Assembly: GCA_029204225.1 (NCBI GenBank)
Contig: CM055104.1
Span: 45,143,835 to 45,207,834 of the forward strand
Length of the DNA stretch: 64,000 nt
DNA from: Diphasiastrum complanatum
Taxonomy: Eukaryota; Streptophyta; Lycopodiopsida; Lycopodiales; Lycopodiaceae
Direction of reading: 5' to 3'
Shown: positions 55,885-64,000 of the stretch, piece by piece
How positions within the stretch are numbered: the first letter of the stretch is position 1
How the letters are laid out: each line of letters opens with the position of its first letter
Notes under the pieces: generated by a model
Database searches by the model: none
What the model saw: only the letters and a program-made list of their open reading frames with translations
Told to the model about the DNA's origin: nothing
Translations under genes and position numbers: made by a program

Positions 55885-57061
55885 TGTCAGAAAGAGGTGT
55901 GTAAAAGATAGGTTGAACTCGAAATAAAACGAACTCGAATGAAAAAAAATTCGAATGACAAGAAAGAAAACTTATCATGCGCAGCGGAATAAACTATCTT
56001 TCTCTTTCTCTATGCATGACTACGCCTATCAATTTCAAACAAAACCATAGTGATAGAAATTAGGTTCGATCTTATAGTAACTAACTTTGAAATCATCAGT
56101 ACTACAGTGATTACGTAGCCAAACATCAAGCATCGAAAACATCAGACAAATAATTTGTTGCGAATCGCTAGACAAATAATTAGTCGTGAAGAATTACAGA
56201 AACGGATACATTCTGAGATGAATCTGAACGCAATAGAAGATAGTATTGATTCATTATGAAAGCGAAACATAAGTGAGTACAATAAGTTGCGGATCGAAGC
56301 CGCATACTCTGAGCTATTTCAGAACAGCTAAAATTAAAGTCTGAATTAAGCGCAATGCTGATAAGCAGTAAGTGCAATAGCAATCTCTAAACAACTCTAA
56401 GAAGTGAGCTAGAATACTCAGGAGTGTTCAAGCTTGCAGGCTTGAGAGAGAGAGAGAGAGAGAACTAACTATTCAAATGCTTGCTAAACTTCTTCTTTGA
56501 CAATCTTTTTTATCATGAGATGTATGAATATGAACAACTATATATATACTAAATAATTAGGTCGTCAAATGCAATTGCCAGTTGGCTGGTGTCCGCTGGC
56601 ATTCATCCGGTTCCTTGTCATTGATTGTTGATAAGCGATGGAAATTGGCCGTAAACAGTCTGTCTGCATAAATGAACCAAATTATCACTTCTGCAAAAAT
56701 GAACCAAAACTATCACAGGCAACATTGTTGCAAAAATGCGACAGCATTGGCTTTTTGCGAAAACCCGTCAGTGTCCTTAAATCTCATCTAGGGTAGCCTC
56801 ACACTTTGCCAGAGTCATTTTCTTAACATTTGAGACACTTTTGAAAAAGCGAAATATGCGACTCTGCATATTTACTCGCAAATCCTGACAGGCGAAAAAT
56901 GCCACATTGTTGTCAAACTCCGTGTAATTTTGCAGATTGTGTAAAAATACTTGTAAATCTGCAGACTGTGTAAAGACACAGAGAAATCCGCAGAACTGCA
57001 TAAACAATGGATGAAGATTAAAACCGATTAGTCGATTAGTAGGAAAGAGACTAATCCAACA
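55885..57061 (-). mobile_element. Solo LTR of copia family A inserted in a family-C copia
   Basis: 1177 bp, TGTCAGAAAGAGG to CTAATCCAACA on the plus strand, flanked by a perfect TSD ATAGG (55880-55884 and 57062-57066). No internal domain: it formed by LTR-LTR recombination after insertion. The host copia reading frame resumes exactly on either side. Contains (GA)10 at 56444-56463. Confidence 0.93.
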
Positions 57062-57066
57062 ATAGG

Positions 57067-57957
57067 TTGCCTCTACATCTGCCTTGTGTGATGAGAGTAC
57101 TAGTGCTGACATCAATGACATTGCATGTTTCATCTATGAATGTCATATGCATCCCGACATCTGCTATCTTTGCTACAAATAGAAGATTTTTTTGTAAGGT
57201 AGGCACATACATGACATCATCAAGTCTTTTGTCTCTACCGTTGGTGTACAGCCATAATGCGCCAGTTCCGTTCACTTGATGTTGATATCCATCTCCCAAT
57301 ATGATGTATCTGGATGAATTTGTTTGCTAAAAGTCAGCTATAGAGCCTGATCAGATTCTTGTTTGTCATCATAGTGCTCTTGTGCTTCCATCTCTTCCTT
57401 GATCTCCCTTATTGCTTTCTCAAGAGTCATCGTAGGATCCTTCGCTAGAAGAGTTTGTGTGGTTTGGAAGGATCTTGGCAGTGCACGCAATAAGTCTGTC
57501 AATTGTTTCTCCGACGAGACCGCGTGTTCCATGCCGGCATTGTGCAAAGGGAGAAACATGTTCTTCATGTTTTTGATAAATGTTGTGAGACTTTTTCCAT
57601 TTCAGCGTAGGTAGGTGAGTTGATCTTCCAAGTGCATGACCTAGCTTCTCGACTTCGTCTCGAATCTTGATTTCAACACGTCCCATAGTTCTCGTGCATT
57701 TGATATTCATGCAAGATCTAGTGTAATGTTGTCTTCGATAGAGGAGGATATGACAACTATTGTTTTATCATTCTTTTTCTTCCATTCACGAAGTTCTTTT
57801 CCAGCCTTGGCTGACATCTCTTTGGTCCCGTCCACCTAGGGCCAGAGTGCTTCTCCTCTTAGGATAAGTGATGCCTTCACTTTCCAAGCCAAGTAATTTG
57901 ACCCTTCTCATTGAAGGATTGAAGGATTTTTTATTGAATGCTATTTATGGATGCCAT
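57067..57957 (-). pseudogene. Copia family-C gag-protease
   Basis: ATG at 57957 (MASINSIQ), then a frame with stops and shifts: YLAWKVKASLILRGEALW, MKNMFLPLHNAG, LRALPRSFQTTQTLLAKD and MEAQEHYDDKQESDQAL. A deletion then removes the knuckle and the DSGA motif. The protease C-terminal part follows (MGDGYQHQVNGTGALWLY, LDDVMYVPTLQKNLLFVAKI). Clear sister of the gag at 47433-48220. Confidence 0.88.
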
Positions 57958-58026
57958 TGTAGTCTCACAATATTTCAGGTTCCTCAACTAATATTTATCT
58001 GGTCTTAGAAATCTTATGGGCTTTGA

Positions 58027-58620
58027 CAATCTAATACCATTGTTGGAATCTTGATCTCACTTAAAGAGTATAGACTTTGAAATGAGAGAAACACATTCTG
58101 ATCTGATATCTATATTTGATCAATGAGGAATATTCTTGCTATGATCTCACTTTTTAGAATGTCCTACTTTAATAGATTCCTGATATACCTAGATAGAGTC
58201 GAACTCTTAACTATAGCTACTGCTATTAATTCAGATCTTTTCTCTTCTAAGGTGTAGTCAGATATTTTTTATCTATTGCAAATTTAGTTATGATGAGCCT
58301 TTGTGTGAAAAAACAAAAAGAACAAATAACAGCTAATCTTAGAGTAACATTTGATAGACATAATGCATTCAAGGATTATGTGTCATAGACAAGAGATAAG
58401 AAAAATATCTAGTTAATTATACTGATCCCTAGAGCATTGTTTGGCATATTGCACAGCACGTTATCGTAAGAAAAAAAATTCTATCTCTTACGAATAGAAT
58501 AGATAAGCAGTGCTTACTAGCAATACTTCTATCTATGTCTTTGTATGTTCGATCTTAGAGATGTGATTGACTTAGCTCATCTCACTTACTAGTGGATGGC
58601 TTTTCATCCTCACATTCAAC
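58027..58620 (-). repeat. Primer-binding site and 5' LTR end of the family-C copia
   Basis: On the minus strand an LTR ending GATTCCAACA (58050-58041) is followed by ATGGTATTAGATTG (58040-58027), a mutated primer-binding site, 70 bp before the gag start. The outer LTR limit is not recognised; 58620 is a guess. Confidence 0.5.
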
Positions 58621-58649
58621 ACTCAGTCACTCTAACTTGTCTGTCTATG

Positions 58650-59137
58650 ATCACCTTCTCTCTCTCTCTTCATTAGTATCAGTTTGCGTAGACTGATCTT
58701 GTTGTATTTGTCTAAAAATTGTATCAGTTTGAATTGCCTTTTCTGATGTAACTACAATTGGTGTATCAGTCTGTGTGTACTGATCTTGGCTCTAGACCGG
58801 TGCTTTAGCAGCAATCTAGACTTGGCTTGCATTATACTTGGCCTCCTCCAGTTCATCTTTCAACTTCTCATATTCAGCCATTTGTGGTTGTAAATACTAT
58901 AACTGGAAGGATTTGATAATTTTCTGTTGAACATCCTGTTCGGGCATATTTGGCTAGGGATTGGTCCAGCCAAAATGCCTTGATGACGGAAGGACCCACA
59001 CTGTCCTTATGCGAGTGATCAGAGTCTGACCATTTCCAATCCTTGGGCCCCACTAATCACCCCATACTCTCGGGTCAATGAGAGTTTTCTAGGTTACCAG
59101 AGATGTGACCAACGGGAGATCGGTTTCGTATTAGTGC
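58650..59137 (-). pseudogene. Decayed coiled-coil region with TQTDT repeats
   Basis: Minus strand, several frames. Near 58870 it reads YEKLKDELEEAKYNASQ (coiled coil). At 58795-58655 it reads QDQYTQTDT, KAIQTDT, QDQSTQTDT, a diverged repeat. Upstream near 59040 it reads GPRIGNGQTLITRIRTVW. It follows the frame at 59836-59138 and may be its C-terminal part after frameshifts. Family unknown. Confidence 0.4.
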
Positions 59138-59836
59138 TTATACAAATTTAAGGGCAGCTAGCATACTGTTGATTTGCAATGAATAGACAGCCTGTGCTAC
59201 CCAATGATGATATTCTCGTATGTCAACAGCAACGTCTCCAATACGAATCTCTCGAGTTGTGGTGTCAAAGGATATGATATCTATATTGACAGGCCCTAAA
59301 ATACGTAACACTAAACAAAATCTTCGCGGACCAAAGTGTACTCCATTCATAACGTGGTTCTTCGAATGTAACTGTGACTGCCTAGACCTTTTACTAACGT
59401 CAAGTGTAGAAGTTGGCTCTTCTGTAGTTGGGGTTGGATCCTCTGAAGGTTAGTTAATACGTCTCATAATTGTTGTCAAATCTTCATCAGTAGAAACTGG
59501 TGGGGGAGGCCGACGGGGTATCACTAACTCTGTATATCGGATGGTTGTTAGGCCTACACACACCCAGTTCAGATTTTCTACTAGTTCATGCACGCTTAAA
59601 GTACTTTCGTCGGCTATACTTACTGGATGATACTTCACATATAGATCAACAGAGTACACATACAGTGTAACGTAGTAGTTTGATGCAAGTAAGCAATCAA
59701 GACGAATACATGTCCGCCTGTGTGCGAAGACAATTCTGTCTAGGATCTGTAGATCCAACTGTCCGCTAGTAAAGTGAGACGATTGCCGTGAGAGAAGTGT
59801 GTTTCTCCCACGCCAACGCACTGCGTGGATTTGCAT
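59138..59836 (-). pseudogene. 232-codon frame with a single internal stop, unknown protein
   Basis: ATG at 59836 (MQIHAVRWRGRNTLLS), open to a TAA at 59452-59450, then in the same frame open to the stop at 59138. Content: LDCLLASNYYVTLYVYSVDLY, a PRRPPPPVSTDED linker, RRFCLVLRILGPVNIDII and REYHHWVAQAVYSLQ. Mixed alternating hydrophobic strands look like a globular, virus-capsid-like or beta-rich protein, but no family is recognised. Only one lesion in 700 bp makes it the best-preserved unknown frame here. Confidence 0.5.
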
Positions 59837-61612
59837 GCAATGCTTGAAGGAATCAGAGAAAGATCGATATAGATGATTTTCTTGTTGTGTCTGATCTCGA
59901 ATGCAAATGCGTCTGTTGTTAATCGTGTGTCTGAATTCTCTTGTTCATTTTAATTTCGCATTTTGGTTGAAGCTATGTTGAATGCTGCATTAATTTTATA
60001 AACGTAAATCAGCAGTGCCTGACTACACTCTGGAGGACCGTAGGAGCGATTCAGCCGGCAATGCCCAGTGATCGCATCTGAACTCCATCCGAGTCGCAAG
60101 AGAGTCGTGGTTCCTTCGTGAAGGCTTCGCGACTGCGAAATCCCATTCTCGTCAAAGGGTTGTGTTCTATGTGAGGAATAAAGACTGATTCAATGTTAAT
60201 TCCTAGACCCAAGAGGGTATTCCGCCTCTTTAGGTCTCAGTTATCCCTCCCTCTATATTCCAAGAGGTTGGGACATAGTACTCATCATGCATTCACACAT
60301 GTCATACACATTCCATCACTTGCAACTTTACAACTTAAGATGAGGAGACACGTTTAAGCTAAACACCATTCCCAACGTTTTTGTTTTAGGCACAGGATCA
60401 GGCCATGAAACAACCTAATTACACTTATCGACAAGGTGAAAAAGCACAAGCAGTTTATGCACAAAACACAGCACATACTACGTATTGATAACTTTAACCA
60501 AATGTTACTTGAATCATTCACTCTAAAGAATACTTCGACATGTGCTATATTATGGCACGCACATACCATAAGAAAGTCGACTTCAAAGCAACGTTACCAT
60601 GCCAACGTGGGTTAGTCATTTCTTAACATTGGCATAAAGAATTTAAATATTTAAATGCAGACAACTCTATACTCTTTGCATGCTACTCTACCAAATGCAC
60701 CAACCACATGCCGCATTTACAAGATATCAGGTCTGTGAAATGACACAAAACCAGTGTTGAGGAAAGTGTATATACCTCAGTACTGCCTAAAGGTGGTGCT
60801 CAGTGCGGAGGGCTCAATCACTGCTCCTGCGATGCCTTGCTGATTGGTTGCTTAAGGAGTATATGTGAGACCCACTTTTTACCAATAGAGTGTTCCTTCC
60901 TAAATGGTAGCTCGTTGAAATTCTGGAGCCCGAAAGCCAAGCGTGTTCTTGACTCCTTTTCACAGCAAGAGAAGAGTGATAAGCCCACGGCCGTGCTCTA
61001 CTAGTTATGCCAACGCACTTGATGTTGAGAATGCCAACCTGTTGACTCTGCGCTTCTGATTATGGGATATAGAGGAAGCCTGCCCGCTGGCCAACATGAT
61101 GGAATCACTCTATTTCAAGGTCCACTTTTTGCACCTGGCTCAGAATCAGAGATACAGGAAGCCGTCCACTTCCACTCATCGCACTCAGGCTACTAGAATC
61201 ATGCTTCCCAAAAGAAATGTTGGATGTATGAAGAAGCTGTGATTATTGACACAACACCTCTTCAACTACAAGCAAATCTCTTCTAAGAGTTTGGAAACCA
61301 TCAAAGATCATGGTTACTTGCCACAGAACATCAGAGAACTCATCCCCACAGCATATGGCAGAAAATTGCAGCCTGAGAACACATTCTTAAATAGAAACAT
61401 GCAGCAATAGGTTTCCCAACAATTCAGCCTGAGAACACCTTCTTATCATTAACATAAACCTCACACAATAGCTGCATTACAAAGCAGTGGTAGGAGATGG
61501 ATGGATCAAGAACCCAAGTAACACTAACAGGATTTTAGCATGAGACCTTCAAACTGGAAAATACAAACTTCTATAAAAAAAAAACTTAGTAGCAAACTCT
61601 CTAGATAAAAAC

Positions 61613-61614
<2 letters not shown>
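59837..61614. other. Unassigned region
   Basis: No protein-like frame I can support. GC-richer patches (60000-60130 and 60770-61200) contain short protein-like stretches in changing frames without family signal. It may be the promoter side of the minus-strand frame at 59836. Confidence 0.35.

Positions 61615-61646
<32 letters not shown>
61615..61646. repeat. (TC)16 microsatellite
   Basis: 32 bp of TC on the plus strand. Confidence 0.95.
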
Positions 61647-61648
<2 letters not shown>

Positions 61649-62342
61649 AGAGGCACTTCCAGTATCTTTTTATGGGGTGAGGCCCACAGCCCTTCAAACT
61701 GCCATTTTGCCTTTCTTCCATCCTTTCACAGCCTTTCAAGAGTCTCTTCCAAGGCATTGAATGTTGATTTAACCCTTCAGCATATGCCTATTTGAACTCA
61801 CCCCTCATGGGTATTTGATTTTGATTCATATGGGGTTTTTAAATACTTGAACTCCCAAATCCCCAATTTAGGGCCTTCTTATGCATTAAAGTTAATTTGG
61901 CCTTTTTTTGACTTGCAATTCCGCAATTTTGGTGACTGAGCGCTCTCTTCCCAATGAGCGACAACTTGAAAGCACAGTACTTCAATTTTATATTAGTATC
62001 AAAAATCACACTACATTGCAAAATGTTGGCACAGTAGCCGAAACTATACTATAGGCCAATTTTTTAAAGGCCGTAATTCTCACTCCGTGGGATATGCATC
62101 CATTCCACCATCTTGTGTCAGTTGATGTATGGCTAAAGCATAAGCCCTTAATATTTTGTCTTTCAGATGGTACCTATTGGTCATTCCATATATTAACAAC
62201 TAAGAATTCCCACACACTCTAAGATGGCTCTCTTTTGGTCTCAACTTTGTTGCCATATTTAATTCTAATATGGCACTTTTGAACTCTACAACATTGTTTG
62301 TAAAATGCATTCCCAAATACACCCCCATATTGGTTATCTGCA
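61647..62342. other. Intergenic, no gene seen
   Basis: AT-rich sequence between the TC run and the proline-rich frame at 62343. A leader or LTR of that frame could be here, but I see no LTR boundary or primer-binding site. Confidence 0.4.
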
Positions 62343-62814
62343 ATGACCAAGGGGAAGACTAAGGTTAATGATTGCCCCTCAACCAATAAGATTCAACCAA
62401 AGTCTCTTTGTTCCACAATGCAACAGCCCAAACCAATGCCAAACCCGGGTATAACCATTCTTCAAAGGCCAAATCCAGGGAATCCACGCCCGAAACAGCC
62501 AATTGTACAGCAAGAACTAGCACCTACAATGACAAAGCCTCGTCCTAAATCTTTGATATTGTCTGCTGAGGAAAATCTTCAGGTTATGGCATACCATGAA
62601 TACCTGGACAGACAAGAGAGTCAAGCAAGCATGTCATATCCACATTATGATTTGGGGGTCCATGACATTAGGACCAGTTGCGCCGATCTATGAGAATCCA
62701 TTATATCAGCAAGATTTATGTCGGGATCCTCCGATGGAATGCCTCGACTACTCAATTGAAAATCAACAAGGTTATCCGATATGGCCACCAGACCCTTATG
62801 GGTATTATTGAAAA
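62343..62814 (+). pseudogene. Proline/glutamine-rich frame, gag-like, one frameshift
   Basis: ATG at 62343 opens 116 codons: basic start (TKGKTKVNDCPSTNKIQ), a Pro/Lys-rich middle (PNPGNPRPKQPIVQQE), then NLQVMAYHEYLDRQE. A shift at about 62680 leads to PIYENPLYQQDLCRDPP and an end YPIWPPDPYGYY. The composition resembles a retroelement Gag tail or an accessory frame. No knuckle. Unrecognised. Confidence 0.35.
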
Positions 62815-63476
62815 TCTGGCAAGTCCAAGTTCTTGCTAATCGCCATCATCCAATAAAGCCTTAGGTTTTACGTAAGCGAATTCTACCCATGCTTTTCCTG
62901 AAGCACCATGTCCCAACAATAAAAGAATAGACAACAGCGCCCCTTCACGATCCTTGCAGCCTAGTGCTGAGGGACCGGCACTACTTTGGGTCGTGGACCC
63001 TGTTGTGGGTATTTCCTGTACAATAATAAACAAGTGGGTCCCACCACTTAAAATATTGTTGGCCAAGCCTTACCTAGTAGGCCTTGCCACAGTACATTGT
63101 ACAGTTAGAATAATAAGTGCGAGGGCACCGGCTTCTTGCGTGTATAAGACCGACCTAGTGACCATGCAAATCGGATAAATAGAACTTAAATAAAAGGACT
63201 TTGGGCCTTAGTAGAATAAATTAATTAAAAAGCCCAAATTCAAGTTCATAAGGTTTTAAGTTAAAAGGGAATCTCTCAAACTCACATGAATCATGTGAGT
63301 TTGGTCCTTTTCCTAATGAACCATTAGATTGAAGTTCATATAGTTTGAAGGGCTAGGATGTCATTGTAAATAGGCCAATGAGAGCCAAGATGGTCCTCCC
63401 TCCTCAACTACATAAGGAGGCCATTTTCCATTGTACATAGATTCCACTCTTCACAATAAAGCTCTCTTCTTCTTCT

Positions 63477-63479
<3 letters not shown>

Positions 63480-63541
<62 letters not shown>
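63480..63541. repeat. (CT)31 microsatellite after a (CTT)n run
   Basis: About 62 bp of CT, preceded by CTT repeats at 63465-63480. Confidence 0.95.
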
Positions 63542-63543
<2 letters not shown>

Positions 63544-63550
63544 CAAGGGT

Positions 63551-63812
63551 GATTGGTGCATAGCTATGGGTAGGCGCACGAGCCCCCATAGCCCCAACCA
63601 TCATCGGTGAGCTCTCTTCTCTCTCTAATTTCTCTCTCTCTTCTCTCTCTCCTCTCTCTTCCTATGTTGGGATAGAATAGCTTTGGGTAGGTGCTCGAGC
63701 CCCCAAAGTCTTTCTCAACCTAGGATTTCCCTCTCTCTCTTCTCTCCTCTCTCTAAGTAGCGACCGAATAGTTTGGGGAAGGTGCTCGGGCCTCCCAAGC
63801 TTCTCGCTACTT
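63551..63812 (+). repeat. Three tandem hairpin modules with compensatory stems
   Basis: Modules at about 63551-63605, 63661-63724 and 63755-63812 share a GGTAGGTGCTCGAGCC-type loop core inside an inner stem: GCTATGGG/CCCATAGC, CTTTGGG/CCCAAAG and GTTTGGG/CCCAAGC. Outer arms also pair within each module, best in the third (AAGTAGCGA/TCGCTACTT) and second (CCTATGTTGGGA/TCTCAACCTAGG). The sequence differs between copies while pairing is kept. CT-rich linkers separate them. Confidence 0.7.
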
Positions 63813-63904
63813 GGAACTTCTTTCTCTCTTCTTGCTATGCAGGTGAAGGCAAGGTTGCCGCTCCCAGCGATGAACCTCTATACTACATTGACGACACAAC
63901 AATA

Positions 63905-64000
63905 TAGTAGCTGTTTGTTTGTACTCTCAGCTTGGCCATTGGCTTGTGGGTGATATGGGGTACTTTTTCTATGCCTAATCAACAATTGTTCTGTCAAAGC
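63905..64000 (-). pseudogene. Ty3/gypsy integrase fragment at window edge
   Basis: Minus frame open from the window end: LLIRHRKSTPYHPQANGQAE, then STNKQLL. PYHPQANGQAE is the diagnostic gypsy integrase stretch and includes the catalytic Glu. It breaks off to the left at about 63905. The rest of the element, if present, lies beyond the window. Confidence 0.9.

Larger units (their letters stand above)
63001..63840 (+). repeat. LTR-like region with TATA, polyadenylation signal and CT tracts
   Basis: From TGTTGTGGGTATTTCC to CTTGCTATGCA. It contains ACTACATAAGGAGG (TATA-like, 63408) and CACAATAAAGCTC (polyadenylation-like, 63456) in the order expected of U3-R-U5. Then come long CT tracts and three hairpin modules. 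The gypsy integrase relic on its right is on the opposite strand, so the pairing is unclear. Confidence 0.45.

Noticed and set aside
60781-61420. Possible spliced gene in a GC-richer patch
   Set aside because: Short protein-like pieces in both strands but no motif, no consistent frame and no convincing splice sites.

Overview
This is nuclear DNA of a land plant, apparently from a large, transposon-swollen genome. The evidence is a plant-type F-box/kelch gene, many Ty1/copia and some Ty3/gypsy fragments, plant-style initiator-Met primer-binding sites (TGGTATCAGAGC), GT-AG introns of 75-105 bp and very long (GA)n tracts. The F-box/kelch protein looks more like those of ferns or other non-seed vascular plants than of flowering plants, but that is an impression I cannot test here. 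Only two long reading frames look intact: the F-box/kelch gene (39142-40245, minus) and the 1326-codon polyprotein of a young copia element (11272-15252, minus).

Layout. 1-2985: a degenerate 7-bp satellite with (GA)n tracts, then unassigned sequence with CTCGACCGAG motifs and a decayed reading frame. 2979-17338: a nest. A long decayed minus-strand reading frame is split by two complete LTR elements whose boundaries I could fix from target-site duplications (TSDs): a non-autonomous element with 2-kb LTRs and a 233-bp interior (6083-10295, TSD ATGAT) and an apparently intact copia element (10397-16711, TSD TGTCC) whose 862-bp LTRs look identical. 17344-24306: relics of copia pol, gypsy protease/RT/RNase H and gypsy gag, plus a short tRNA-like retroposed insert with an 18-bp TSD. 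24307-27750: a decayed minus-strand copia.

28030-35850 is the most unusual part. It holds four decayed, intron-bearing gene-like units that are not LTR elements: a coiled-coil plus DDE-transposase-like protein (+), an unknown acidic protein (-), a CENH3-like histone-fold frame followed by a Ulp1/C48-like cysteine protease (+), and another unknown protein (-). Units 2 and 3 diverge from an array of 81-bp repeats bracketed by two CCACACGTGTGG palindromes. My best reading is a decayed large DNA element of a kind I do not recognise, carrying a histone-fold/SUMO-protease module. The assignment to one element is inference.

36650-41000: LTR debris, microsatellites and the F-box/kelch gene. 42405-58040: nested copia families. 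LTR family A is at 42405 (+), 54390 (-) and as a solo LTR at 55885-57061 with TSD ATAGG. LTR family B is at 2979 (-), 16857 (+) and 48221 (+). Gag family C is at 47433 (+) and 57957 (-). A gypsy-type RNase H relic lies at about 49960-50490. 58650-59836: an unrecognised minus-strand reading frame with one internal stop, followed by a TQTDT-repeat coiled-coil region. 62343-64000: a proline-rich reading frame, an LTR-like region carrying three hairpin modules with compensatory stem changes, and a gypsy integrase fragment at the window edge.

Functionally, apart from the F-box/kelch protein (a predicted SCF ubiquitin-ligase substrate receptor), the window records successive retrotransposon insertions. 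The insertion order can be partly read: the decayed host frame is older than the 6083-10295 and 10397-16711 elements, and the copia element is the youngest datable event.
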